Part shown: positions 18,156 to 27,291 of the stretch, piece after piece
Position numbering within the stretch: position 1 is the first letter of the stretch
Layout of the letters: every line of letters starts with the position of its first letter
Assembly: GCF_018219155.1 (NCBI RefSeq)
Contig: NZ_CP056123.1
Coordinates: 3,233,505 to 3,297,504, forward strand
Origin: Moritella sp. 24
GTDB lineage: Bacteria; Pseudomonadota; Gammaproteobacteria; Enterobacterales; Moritellaceae
Length of the DNA stretch: 64,000 bases
Reading direction: 5' to 3'
The notes under the pieces: generated by a model
Seen by the model: only the letters and a program-made list of their open reading frames with translations
What the model was told of the DNA's origin: nothing
Databases searched by the model: none
Made by a program: the position numbers and the translations under genes

Positions 18156-20210
18156 ATGAGTAATTCCCTCTTCAAACACATCAAACTCAGTACAATCGGA
18201 TTATTTTTCACTTGTGGTTTCGTCCTCTCCGCACTTGTCTTTATTACTTCAAGTATTGTTATCAATAACAATGTCACTTTAGTAGCTTCTGTATGGAGTG
18301 AATATAAAACGGATAAGTCTGAAAAAGTCAGAATCGATAGTGCCCTACGCTCGGCACTGGGCTATGGTGGTGCGATTCATGAGTTTAAAAATTACTTATT
18401 ACGTCAAGAACCTTGGCGAATCGAACGTGTGCAAGCAAAACTAGGTGCGGTTAATTCAGCCATCATACAGTTTAATACTCTTGGGCCAACCAATTCTCAG
18501 GCCATCGCATTAAATGACATTAAAAATATGGTGGACGCATATAGCGCAGCACTCACACAGGCTGAGCTGTTATTTAAACAAGGCGTGCCACTGACTGAAG
18601 TGGATAAAAACGTGGCGATTGATGATTCGCTCGCAATGCGCGGTCTACAAATTTTAAACCTAGAACTACAGCAAGAGTTACAACTCGTTGACGGCAATAA
18701 CGACACACTCCATATCAGCAAAGCGAATCTTGCGGTAAAACTACGTTCAGCACTTGGTTATGGTGGGTTTATTCATAACTTTAAAAATGCAGTATTACGT
18801 GGCAATGAAAGATACCTCAGCAAAGCAGTTAGCTGTTTAGCCAAAGCAGATGAAATCATCACCTTATATCGTAACAAAAGTCTGACTAGCGCAGAGAAGC
18901 TCGCACTCGAAGATATCGATCGAACACTGAATAATTATAAACAAGAAGTTGCCACTATACGTCAACTACTCAGTCAAGATAAAACAGCCCATGAAATTGA
19001 TAAACAAGTAAAAATTGATGATAAATCGGCATTACGAGGGTTATCTGTATTAGACAGAGAAATCGTAATTCAAATAGAACAAAATGCAGAGAACATGAGT
19101 GACACACTCTCTTTTGTTAGCCAACTCATTAACTGGCTATCATGGTTTACAATTATCTTTACTACTGGTTTTATCATTACTGCTATTTTACTGATGCGTA
19201 ATCGTTTAATGCTCCCAATTAAAGGGCTTATTACATCGATGAAAAAGTTAGCGGAAGGTAATTTTAACATCGAGGTTTTCGCCACCGACCGTGATAATGA
19301 AATTGGTGAAATGGCGCGTTCATTAGAAATTTTTCGCGCTAACGCATTAAAACATCGAGATTCCGAAGCACAGGTAAAAGCCGTTATCAATACGGCTGTA
19401 CATGCCATTGTTACCACGAATGACCGTGGTGTTATTCTGGCATTTAATCCTGCTGCATTAGCTATTTTTGATTACGAGCTGGATGATATTCTAGGTAGAA
19501 ACATCAAGCTACTACTACCAAAAGCAAATAAAACCTTTACCGAAAGTGAACAAGGTAAGGTCTATGAAGAAGAAGCATTACGCGCTAACGGCATTCATTT
19601 TCCAATTGAAATGTCGATTAACGAAATGACCGTTGGTGACAAGCTAATGTACACCACTGTTATTCATGATATTACCGCGCGTAAAGCAGCAGAGGCCGAG
19701 ATCCGCAAGTTAGCCATGACAGATCCGCTCACTGGTGTTGCTAACCGTAATCAATTTGAATTACGGATAGAAGAAGCGCTCGATGTAGCAAAAATAAATA
19801 ATAAATCAGTGGGTCTGATGCTGATTGATTTAAACAAGTTCAAACCTGTTAATGATACCTATGGGCACCAGGTAGGTGATATTTTACTGCAACAGGTCGC
19901 CGCTAGAATGGTTGATGCTAGCCGTCAAACAGATACGGTAGCGCGTTTAGGTGGAGATGAGTTTGCGATTATTCTTAATCACCTTGATACACCAGAATGT
20001 ATTGAGGTGCCGATTAGTAGACTTGTCAGCGAACTGTCTAAACCTTATTTCGTGAATGATATGATGCTAGATGTAACTGCAAGTATGGGCGTGAGTATGT
20101 ATCCACAAGATGATACCAGTGTTGATGAATTATTGCGTAAAGCAGATTTAGCGATGTATAAGAATAAGAATATAGATCTAACTTCATCGCCTATTTCCGC
20201 TAACGGCTAA
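18156..20210 (+). CDS. PAS-GGDEF diguanylate cyclase with duplicated periplasmic sensor
   Basis: Inner-membrane sensor that probably makes c-di-GMP. Order: membrane helix (about 12-35), a periplasmic region made of two related modules (about 61-176 and 196-308), second membrane helix (about 326-347), HAMP (348-400), PAS (about 410-520) and GGDEF (about 525-675). Each sensor module starts with RSALGYGG followed by IH(E/N)FKN and ends near a conserved DxxxAIDD/DKQVKIDD-type stretch, so the region arose by internal duplication. The active-site GGDEF is intact, and RQTD eight residues before it fits the RxxD inhibitory site. ATG at 18156 follows AAGG. The ligand is unknown. Confidence 0.9.
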   Translation: MSNSLFKHIKLSTIGLFFTCGFVLSALVFITSSIVINNNVTLVASVWSEYKTDKSEKVRIDSALRSALGYGGAIHEFKNYLLRQEPWRIERVQAKLGAVNSAIIQFNTLGPTNSQAIALNDIKNMVDAYSAALTQAELLFKQGVPLTEVDKNVAIDDSLAMRGLQILNLELQQELQLVDGNNDTLHISKANLAVKLRSALGYGGFIHNFKNAVLRGNERYLSKAVSCLAKADEIITLYRNKSLTSAEKLALEDIDRTLNNYKQEVATIRQLLSQDKTAHEIDKQVKIDDKSALRGLSVLDREIVIQIEQNAENMSDTLSFVSQLINWLSWFTIIFTTGFIITAILLMRNRLMLPIKGLITSMKKLAEGNFNIEVFATDRDNEIGEMARSLEIFRANALKHRDSEAQVKAVINTAVHAIVTTNDRGVILAFNPAALAIFDYELDDILGRNIKLLLPKANKTFTESEQGKVYEEEALRANGIHFPIEMSINEMTVGDKLMYTTVIHDITARKAAEAEIRKLAMTDPLTGVANRNQFELRIEEALDVAKINNKSVGLMLIDLNKFKPVNDTYGHQVGDILLQQVAARMVDASRQTDTVARLGGDEFAIILNHLDTPECIEVPISRLVSELSKPYFVNDMMLDVTASMGVSMYPQDDTSVDELLRKADLAMYKNKNIDLTSSPISANG

Positions 20211-20268
20211 CGGCTCAGAGCAACACAACAACGCTCACTTACAAATACGTAAAAAAGACGTGTTATAA

Positions 20269-20301
20269 AAAATCCCACTTACTGCAAATAAGTGGGATTT
20301 T
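20269..20301. terminator. Bidirectional terminator between GGDEF and porin genes
   Basis: AAAATCCCACTTA pairs perfectly with TAAGTGGGATTTT (13 bp, 7-base loop), with A/T runs on both sides. It serves two convergent genes. Confidence 0.88.
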
Positions 20302-20336
20302 ACATAAAGGATTTATTACTTTTCTATTCGTCAGAC

Positions 20337-21020
20337 TTAGAAACCGAAAGAAGCACCAAATGTGAACGCTAGGTTACGATCTTCATTTTTACCCATGTCC
20401 TCATCACGTAACTCAAAGTATGGTGCAATACCAGTACCCATGAAATCATTCTTTGTTACACGCCACTCGGTGTTGTAGCTATCACGATCGCCATTATCAC
20501 CAAATTTTGCAGTGTCAGCAAAACCGCGTTGGTTATAGATAACATTCAGTTTAAGTTGAATGCCGTTATCCATGTTAAAACCAATCGCATTGTCATAACG
20601 GATCTCTTTCCAATCACTTTCTGTCGTGCTGTAGTGGAAACGAGTACGGTTACTTACGAACAAACCATTATCGAAATTATAGCCAATTTTAACTAATGGA
20701 CGACGCTGACCAGAATCACCTTCAACAGAACCATCAAGACTTAGGTCATGGTAACCAACAGCAGTCCATAAACCACCATTTGTATAAGCCATCTGCTCAA
20801 TACCAAATGTTGTATCAGTCACACTACGCACGCCATCGTGTAATGTACCTGCAACTTCTACTAATAAAGTCGTTCCTGCAGAAAATGTATGGCCTGCTTC
20901 CAATGTGTATTCAGTATCTCGTTCTGTATTAGCTTTAACGTTACCAGTAACATATGAATCACCAGCGATGGCTGGAGCCGCGATTGATGCGCAAAGAAGA
21001 GTTAATGCTATTTTTTTCAT
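20337..21020 (-). CDS. Small outer-membrane beta-barrel, possibly KdgM-like porin
   Basis: 227-residue secreted protein. It has a clean signal peptide (MKKIALTLLCASIAAPAIAG), then alternating amphipathic strands rich in Tyr/Trp/Gly, ending in the terminal Phe (FTFGASFGF) expected for recognition by the Bam complex. Size and strand pattern resemble the oligogalacturonate-specific KdgM porins, but I see no decisive motif, so that name is tentative. A good GAGG ribosome site precedes ATG. A CRP-like GTGA-N6-TCAC lies at 21041-21054, unusually close to the start codon. Confidence 0.7.
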   Translation of the reverse strand: MKKIALTLLCASIAAPAIAGDSYVTGNVKANTERDTEYTLEAGHTFSAGTTLLVEVAGTLHDGVRSVTDTTFGIEQMAYTNGGLWTAVGYHDLSLDGSVEGDSGQRRPLVKIGYNFDNGLFVSNRTRFHYSTTESDWKEIRYDNAIGFNMDNGIQLKLNVIYNQRGFADTAKFGDNGDRDSYNTEWRVTKNDFMGTGIAPYFELRDEDMGKNEDRNLAFTFGASFGF

Positions 21021-21695
21021 TGGAACCTCGATTATATTTAGTGACTTTTTTCACACTGAGAAATATCGCTTATAAAAGCAATTTATTCGCTGACTATAGG
21101 TCAGAAGATGAAATAAATATAACACTTAAGAGGCAGTTTATAATGCTATTACACTTACACACCGCGATTATAGACAACTTATTTTCCATCGATAATTAAC
21201 TTACTTATAGAAAAAAGCAAAAGGTAACAGCTTGTCATACAATTCGCGATTGAAAAATCAAAAATACTCAATTTAATCAGTAGCTTAAATGAATAAAAAA
21301 GGTCGCTACGACTAAATATTTAAATATAAACCAAGTAACAATAAATAATAACTAGCGCCACATATGTAAAAACATATCTACAACTGTGAACTAGATAACA
21401 CTTTCCAGCGTAAAATCACGCAACCACAACAATATAAAAAACTAGTTAAAGCTAACGTTCAGGATAAAACCTAGCAGGTTATACTTATCAAGTTGATTTA
21501 ACTTATTTTACAATGTAAAAATGGTTAACACAGAGTTATCAGCTTGTCTGAAAATATAAAATTGATCATCACACTGCGACTTGTTCACGAGAGACAGCGC
21601 CTGATTTAACATTTAAGTTACAATTCGCGTGACAATAAAAAATAACGACGTAGACTCTTTATTCTATTACTTATAACAATAATTATTGAGGCATT
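21021..21695. other. 675-base AT-rich divergent region
   Basis: Separates the porin from the thioesterase gene. I see no ORF with coding character, no strong hairpin and no RNA gene. The only motif of note is the CRP-like GTGACTTTTTTCAC at 21041-21054. Confidence 0.45.
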
Positions 21696-22244
21696 ATGAT
21701 CAGTGAATTGATTCGTTGTTTTTATCTTCGTAACAAACAAACCAACACTAAAGGGTTCTTCGATACCATCACTCGGTCTTTTCGAGTCGGTTTTCGCCAT
21801 ATAGACCTAAACCTACACATTAATAATGCAAAATACCTGATGTTTCTTGAAAAAGCGCGCTGGGATCATTCAATCCAGACCAATACATTTAATCCACTGC
21901 TAAAGAACAAACTAAATTTTATCGTGGCAGGGGTTGAAGTAGGCTATATCCGCGAAATACGTTTATTTAAAAAATTCGATGTCGAAACAACTTATTTAGG
22001 TTGGGATGAAAAGTATTTCTATTTAGAACAAAAATGTGTTGCTGATGGAAAGTTGTGTAATTACAGTTTAGTTAAAGCGGTATTTACACAAAAAGGAAAA
22101 GTAGTCGCTCCCGATAAAGTCATGGAAATTATTCCCGTAGAACAACGTCCACAACAATTACCAGCGCATATGCAAATATGGAAAGACCTCGGTACTGCCA
22201 AACGCCAATTTTCGAGTGCAGAATCAGAAAGCAAAGCGGCTTAA
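21696..22244 (+). CDS. Hot-dog fold thioesterase-like protein
   Basis: 182-residue protein of the 4HBT/THEM6-type acyl-CoA thioesterase group, predicted to hydrolyse acyl thioesters. The hallmark is VGFRHIDLNLHINNAKYLMFLEKARWD (about 31-57), where D-x-N-x-H-x-N-N-x-x-Y is typical of hot-dog thioesterases. There is no signal peptide. A TGAGG ribosome site lies 5 bases before ATG. It converges on the aldo/keto reductase gene with only 6 bases between the stop codons. The substrate cannot be told from sequence. Confidence 0.8.
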   Translation: MISELIRCFYLRNKQTNTKGFFDTITRSFRVGFRHIDLNLHINNAKYLMFLEKARWDHSIQTNTFNPLLKNKLNFIVAGVEVGYIREIRLFKKFDVETTYLGWDEKYFYLEQKCVADGKLCNYSLVKAVFTQKGKVVAPDKVMEIIPVEQRPQQLPAHMQIWKDLGTAKRQFSSAESESKAA

Positions 22245-22250
22245 TAACCC

Positions 22251-23171
22251 CTAAGCGACGCCATGTCCCTTTGAGGCTACCCAAATGCGATACCACTGCT
22301 GGTTGCTCAATGTTAATTCTGTTGCTGCAACCGCACTACGCACTCGTTCTATATTACCACTGCCTATAATAGGAAGCGGTTGAGATGGTAGCCTTAACAC
22401 CCACGAAAACACAACCTGCTCGATTGATTTAGCCCCTATTTCTTGTTTAATTGCATTTAATGTTTGTTGTAAACGCTGCACATTATCAGTATTCGTATCA
22501 AACAAGGCCCCTCCCGCTAAACAAGACCAAGCCATAGGACGAACAGAGAATTGCTGAAGTTGATCTAATGTCCCATCTTCTGTCACGCTTAAATTTAATG
22601 GGTTAATTTCAACTTGGTTCGTGACTAATGGCGCATCACAACGTGATTGTAATAAAGCAAACTGTGAAGGTGTAAAATTAGAGACGCCAAGATGTTTTAT
22701 CTTACCTTGACGCTTTAATAACGCGGCAGCACTTGCCACTTCATCTGCGTCCATCAATATATCGGGGCGATGAATTAATAGTACATCCAGCTGCTCAACA
22801 CCCAAACGCTGTAATGATGTTTCGACAGAGCGAATGATATTACTTTGCGAACTATTATAGTGATTAACATGATTACTCGGAGCATCACCTCGCATGACCT
22901 CAATCCCACATTTTGAGATGATCTCGATTTCATCTCGCATTGCTGGGTCCAGCTTAAGCGCTTCACCAAACAAGGTTTCACAAGGCGCTTGAGCAGAACC
23001 ATACACATGCGCATGATCGACGGTTGTAATACCTAATTCCACATGTTGCTTTAAAAAAGTTAAGCGTGACTGAGGGTCCATGTTCCAATCACCCATACGC
23101 CAATATCCCTGCACTAACGAGGAAAACACAGGTCCTTCTGGCGCTATTTTGGTGCGTGATACTTTTGTCAT
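22251..23171 (-). CDS. ydhF: Aldo/keto reductase, YdhF type
   Basis: NADPH-dependent oxidoreductase of the aldo/keto reductase superfamily. It is collinear with E. coli YdhF along its length (IAPEGPVFSSLVQGYWRMGDWNM at the start; VRPMAWSCLAGGALF and WVLRLPSQPLPIIGSGNIERVR in the C-terminal half). The catalytic tetrad is visible: Asp in TTVDHAHVYG (Tyr five residues on), Lys in EIISKCGIEV and His in LLIHRPDILMDADEV. The physiological substrate is unknown. AAGGGA precedes ATG at 23171. It is divergent from ggt. Confidence 0.9.
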   Translation of the reverse strand: MTKVSRTKIAPEGPVFSSLVQGYWRMGDWNMDPQSRLTFLKQHVELGITTVDHAHVYGSAQAPCETLFGEALKLDPAMRDEIEIISKCGIEVMRGDAPSNHVNHYNSSQSNIIRSVETSLQRLGVEQLDVLLIHRPDILMDADEVASAAALLKRQGKIKHLGVSNFTPSQFALLQSRCDAPLVTNQVEINPLNLSVTEDGTLDQLQQFSVRPMAWSCLAGGALFDTNTDNVQRLQQTLNAIKQEIGAKSIEQVVFSWVLRLPSQPLPIIGSGNIERVRSAVAATELTLSNQQWYRIWVASKGHGVA

Positions 23172-23383
23172 TTTATTCCCTTAATAATTTAATATATCGG
23201 TAGATACATAAAAATAGATAAAATTTAGACTGAATTCAATGTCACCGCTAACAACGTTACGCTTTGATACATATACCTGCTATTTATGTGAATGAACCAA
23301 CAAATTAATCTACCCGAAAACAAGTAATAACCGCCCTTTGCTATGCTGTATCAACACCAAGAACAATCGAATAAGGAATATTC

Positions 23384-25165
23384 ATGTCAACAACGCACCT
23401 TATTAAAGGACTTACCTTCGGGCTCATCGGCTGTATTAGCGTCACGCTACCAACGGCAATGGCCAAGACGAATACGCCAAGTAGTGATACTGTCGCCAAG
23501 ATCAAGCCCTCGCCAAGTGCGATTTATAGTCAAATGGCTATTCACCATCCTGTCTGGGCAGCCAATGGCATGGTCGCGAGCCAAGAAGCACTAGCGACTC
23601 AAATCGGTGTCGATATTATGAAGCAAGGCGGTAATGCGATTGATGCAGCGGTCGCAGTTGGATACGCATTAGCCGTCACTTTGCCCCGTGCTGGTAATTT
23701 AGGCGGTGGTGGTTTCATGCTGGTGTATTTGGCTGATGAACAACGATCTGTAGCGATTGATTATCGTGAAGTTGCACCACAAGGCGCGTATCCAAATATG
23801 TTCTTGGATGAGGAAGGAAATCCCAGCAAAAAACTATCTCGCTATCACGGCCTTGCAGTCGGAGTACCTGGTACCGTACTTGGTTTTGAACTTGCCTTAC
23901 AAAAATACGGCACAATGTCATTAGCACAAGTGATTGCGCCCGCCATAAAATTAGCCCAAGACGGGATTGTTGTAACACCTGATTTAGCGAACTCACTCAG
24001 TGCAACGCAAAAACGCCTAAGCCAATGGCCAAGTACCCATGCTATTTTTTATAAAGCGGATGGAAGTCAGTATCAACCCGGTGAAATATTAAAACAAACC
24101 GATCTTGCTAATACGCTCACAGCAATAGCCAAGAAAGGCAGCCCCGCGTTTTATCAAGGAGCAATTGCTAAGCAGATCAGCGAGTCGGTTAAAAATGCCG
24201 GTGGTATCATGACAATGCAAGATTTAGCCACCTACAAAGCAATTGAACGGAAACCAGTAACTGGTGAGTATCGCGGTTACCAAGTGATATCAATGCCACC
24301 CCCTTCTTCTGGTGGTGTGCATATTATTCAAATGTTGAATATGCTATCGCAATTCCCGATTGATAAAATGGGCCACAATAGTGCCGCGACAATTCATGTC
24401 ATGGCCGAGTCTATGCGCCGCGCCTATGCCGATCGTAGCTTGTACTTGGGCGATCCTGATTTTGTGGATGTACCCGTTGCCGCGTTAACAAGTAAGCAAT
24501 ACGCCAAACAGCTTGTCAGTCAAATAGACCCTAACAAAGCTACACCTAGCAGCGAGGTTTCACCAGGCACGTTACTGCCTTATGAAAGTAACCAAACGAC
24601 TCATTACAGCGTTGTAGATAAATTTGGTAATGCAGTCAGTAATACTTATACCCTAAACTTTAGCTATGGTTCAGGGCTGGTCGCTGATGGCACTGGGGTA
24701 TTATTAAATAACGAAATGGATGACTTCTCTGCAAAACCGGGGACACCAAATGCTTATGGCCTTATTGGTGGTAAAGCCAATGCTGTCGCAGCAAAAAAAC
24801 GCCCACTTAGCTCGATGACACCAACCATTGTATTAAAAGATAACAAACCTTATTTAGTCACTGGTAGTCCCGGTGGTTCACGTATTATCACCACAACACT
24901 TCAGGTTATTATGAATGTCATTGATCATAAGATGAATATTGCAGAAGCCAGTGCAGCTACCCGTATTCACCATCAATGGTTACCGGATATGATCCGTATT
25001 GAAAAGGGCTTAAATGTCGATACGATTAATCTATTAGAAGGTAAAGGTCATAAGCTTGAAGTGAAATCTGCGATGGGGAGTACACAAACAATCATGCTAA
25101 CCGAAGAAGGCGTTTACGGCGCATCCGATCCACGTCGTCCGAGCGCATTAAGTTTAGGGTATTAA
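23384..25165 (+). CDS. ggt: Gamma-glutamyltransferase
   Basis: Periplasmic enzyme cleaving gamma-glutamyl bonds of glutathione and related compounds. The 593-residue precursor has an N-terminal signal peptide (about 1-27), large subunit and small subunit. Autoprocessing is predicted before Thr405 in ESNQTTHYSVVD, the nucleophile of the mature enzyme. Substrate-binding blocks DYREVAP (about 126-132), LLNNEMDDFSAKPG (about 440-453), RPLSSM and GSPGGSRI are intact. AAGGAA lies before ATG. It is monocistronic, and a bidirectional terminator follows. Confidence 0.95.
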   Translation: MSTTHLIKGLTFGLIGCISVTLPTAMAKTNTPSSDTVAKIKPSPSAIYSQMAIHHPVWAANGMVASQEALATQIGVDIMKQGGNAIDAAVAVGYALAVTLPRAGNLGGGGFMLVYLADEQRSVAIDYREVAPQGAYPNMFLDEEGNPSKKLSRYHGLAVGVPGTVLGFELALQKYGTMSLAQVIAPAIKLAQDGIVVTPDLANSLSATQKRLSQWPSTHAIFYKADGSQYQPGEILKQTDLANTLTAIAKKGSPAFYQGAIAKQISESVKNAGGIMTMQDLATYKAIERKPVTGEYRGYQVISMPPPSSGGVHIIQMLNMLSQFPIDKMGHNSAATIHVMAESMRRAYADRSLYLGDPDFVDVPVAALTSKQYAKQLVSQIDPNKATPSSEVSPGTLLPYESNQTTHYSVVDKFGNAVSNTYTLNFSYGSGLVADGTGVLLNNEMDDFSAKPGTPNAYGLIGGKANAVAAKKRPLSSMTPTIVLKDNKPYLVTGSPGGSRIITTTLQVIMNVIDHKMNIAEASAATRIHHQWLPDMIRIEKGLNVDTINLLEGKGHKLEVKSAMGSTQTIMLTEEGVYGASDPRRPSALSLGY

Positions 25166-25185
25166 TCTAGCGCTATAGAAACAAA

Positions 25186-25231
25186 AAAGACGTAATATCG
25201 ACAGGTATTAACCGGTTTATATTACGTCTTT
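25186..25231. terminator. Bidirectional terminator between ggt and the DUF2860-like gene
   Basis: AAAGACGTAATAT pairs perfectly with ATATTACGTCTTT across a 20-base loop. Convergent genes flank it. Confidence 0.8.
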
Positions 25232-25269
25232 ACTGTTTATTTATTTGTTTATTGTTTATTGTTTATCGC

Positions 25270-26295
25270 TTAAAAATTATAACTCATACCAATAGAGACA
25301 AACTGATTCGTGCTGTCATAAAAATCAATATTGGCATCAATATCTTTATTTTGATAAAGAATATTTAGATTACTGTCTTCAATATCAAAGGGCGCAGAGT
25401 ACGAATAAACGATAGAATAACGCGCAGCATCTTCTTCTTGTACTTGGCCAAAAATTGGATTTTCAGCACTGTATTCACGGTCACTAAATGCCGCTTGAAG
25501 CGATAAAAAGTGACGTTCGTATTTGGTCATAATGCTGACACTATAATGTAATTCATCAAAGCTTTGACTCTCACCTTTCGCATCTTGGTTAGCATAATAT
25601 GCATTGCCTTTTGCAAATGTACCTTTCCACAGGGGAATCAAACTTTCTAAGCTCAGTCTATGGTAATCACTGTCTCGGTTAAGCAAATCTTGCTGTTCTG
25701 CGGAACACGTTTGACTACCACACGCGTTATTTTGAGAACCACTTTGCTCATTTTCTATTTGATACGATGCATACGCATATTCAATTTGCACTGGCATAAA
25801 TTTATAAGCCACTCGTACAGCGGTTGAATCTATGTCTGTTTTCTCTCTTTCCGCACCCGTTAAAAAAGGATCTGACCAAGTTTCTTTTAGAAATGGCACA
25901 TGAGGGATATACGCAAGCGTCATACTCTGGCGTTTATCAAATTTGTGTGTAACGCCCAACTCATATTGTATCGCACTATCTAAGATATTTTGAGGACTCT
26001 GACCAAGGAAGTATTGGGCCTGCAAATCATCGGTTGTATAAGCAACACGAAAAAAAGGAAATAATACCCCCGTAGTCACGCTTTCAGGGGCGCTATTGAG
26101 ATCGCTTATCTGTTTATTATCATCATGAATATTAAATTGATCTTGAGTATCACTCACACCAACGTTAACACCAATCGTACCGGAAAACCCTGCACTCTTG
26201 GCTAATGGTTTTGCAATAGCTACACTACCGAAAGCAAGTAAACTACTGGCGAATAATAAGGGTAATGAAAATGCATTATTATTTTTAACGCTCAT
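25270..26295 (-). CDS. DUF2860-like outer-membrane barrel protein
   Basis: 341-residue exported protein: signal peptide ending near FGSVAIAKP, then KSAGFSGTIGVNVGVSD and many amphipathic strands, ending in SIGMSYNF with a terminal Phe. I recognise the general pattern of the DUF2860 family found in vibrios and relatives, without being certain. The function is unknown. I place the start at the ATG at 26295, 11-12 bases after GGAG; a TTG at 26313 gives six extra residues but has no ribosome site of its own. Confidence 0.62.
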   Translation of the reverse strand: MSVKNNNAFSLPLLFASSLLAFGSVAIAKPLAKSAGFSGTIGVNVGVSDTQDQFNIHDDNKQISDLNSAPESVTTGVLFPFFRVAYTTDDLQAQYFLGQSPQNILDSAIQYELGVTHKFDKRQSMTLAYIPHVPFLKETWSDPFLTGAEREKTDIDSTAVRVAYKFMPVQIEYAYASYQIENEQSGSQNNACGSQTCSAEQQDLLNRDSDYHRLSLESLIPLWKGTFAKGNAYYANQDAKGESQSFDELHYSVSIMTKYERHFLSLQAAFSDREYSAENPIFGQVQEEDAARYSIVYSYSAPFDIEDSNLNILYQNKDIDANIDFYDSTNQFVSIGMSYNF

Positions 26296-26716
26296 GTAAG
26301 AAAATAGCTCCAATGGTTAAGTCAGTATCAAGGATAAAAATATATATTGATGTATATTGATCCATGTCAATTTAGTCACAAAAGCATAACACAACCAATC
26401 CAATATAAAATACTTAATAACCATTTAGGACAATGACCACTCAGTAATTTAAAAATAGCATACATATCAGAACTATCAGTCAGAACAACTAAAAAAAACA
26501 CTGAAATGATTTGTTTTATATTATAAGCTTATGCGCTATATCCAGACGATTTTAAGATGTATCATCGGTAACTAAAAAATATAATGTCCAAGCCTAATAA
26601 GCTGACGATCTATTCTTTCAGTTTGCGCTAATCTATTCTTTCAATCTGACCTAAGAGGTATGCCCGATTAAATTCCAGTATCAAGATCTATTTCAATAAA
26701 GGATGATTGAAAATAT
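26296..26716. other. Divergent region upstream of kefG-like gene
   Basis: 421 AT-rich bases between the DUF2860-like gene and the KefG-like gene. It holds the paired 18-base direct repeats at 26608-26648 and no supported ORF. Confidence 0.5.
26608..26648 (+). repeat. Two 18-base direct repeats upstream of the Kef operon
   Basis: ATCTATTCTTTCAGTTTG at 26608-26625 and ATCTATTCTTTCAATCTG at 26631-26648 differ at two positions. The 23-base period is about two helical turns, as expected for paired regulator sites. They end 68 bases before the first start codon. Confidence 0.75.
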
Positions 26717-27289
26717 ATGTACAAAATTCTCGTTTTATTTGCCCATCCTGCATTACAAAAATCCCTTGCTCATAAATCACTATTCAATGAAATTCAGCAC
26801 ATTGAAGGCATCACTTGTCACGATCTTTACGATGCTTATCCCGATTCATTTATCGATATTAAACATGAGCAAGCCTTATTATTACAACACGATATTATCG
26901 TTTTTCAATTTCCGCTTTATTGGTATTCATGCCCTGCAATTTTAAAAGAGTGGCAAGACCTCGTACTCGAACACGGGTTTGCGTATGGTGAACATGGCAA
27001 TAAACTCATCGGTAAAAAACTCATGTTAGCCGTATCGACAGGGGGCAGTGCGAATTCTTATTCTGCTTCAGGCTACAATGAACACGACATCAACGCGTTC
27101 TTATTGCCCTTTAGTCAGATGAGTCAAATATGTAACTTGGAGTACCTGCCTCCATTTGTGGTACATGATATTCATAAACGACATGACCCTCAGCGCATTG
27201 CACGTAAAGCGGAAGAATACCGCCAACAATTACTTCGCTTACAACAAATTGATGATGGCGCAGTAAAGACAAGAATGGAGAATAACTAA
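26717..27289 (+). CDS. KefF/KefG-type NAD(P)H oxidoreductase, ancillary subunit of K+ efflux
   Basis: Flavodoxin-like NAD(P)H quinone oxidoreductase (190 residues) of the type that binds and activates Kef channels. Visible family features: LVLFAHPALQKSLAHKSL at the start, FQFPLYWYSCPAILKEWQDLVLEHGFAYG (about 74-102), and AVSTGGSANSYSASGYN (about 113-129). It ends 2 bases before the antiporter gene, the gene order of kefFC and kefGB. Whether it is KefF or KefG cannot be settled here. Confidence 0.85.
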   Translation: MYKILVLFAHPALQKSLAHKSLFNEIQHIEGITCHDLYDAYPDSFIDIKHEQALLLQHDIIVFQFPLYWYSCPAILKEWQDLVLEHGFAYGEHGNKLIGKKLMLAVSTGGSANSYSASGYNEHDINAFLLPFSQMSQICNLEYLPPFVVHDIHKRHDPQRIARKAEEYRQQLLRLQQIDDGAVKTRMENN

Positions 27290-27291
27290 CC

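Noticed and set aside
21040-21055. CRP-like site AGTGA-N6-TCACA upstream of the porin
   Set aside because: Good match, but it lies only about 20 bases from the start codon, where activation is unlikely; kept out of the feature list.
20954-21199. 81-residue plus-strand ORF overlapping the porin start
   Set aside because: Antisense to the porin signal peptide, no ribosome site, no recognisable sequence.
23343-23594. 83-residue ORF in another frame at the ggt start
   Set aside because: Overlaps the ggt signal peptide region; ggt is the conserved frame.
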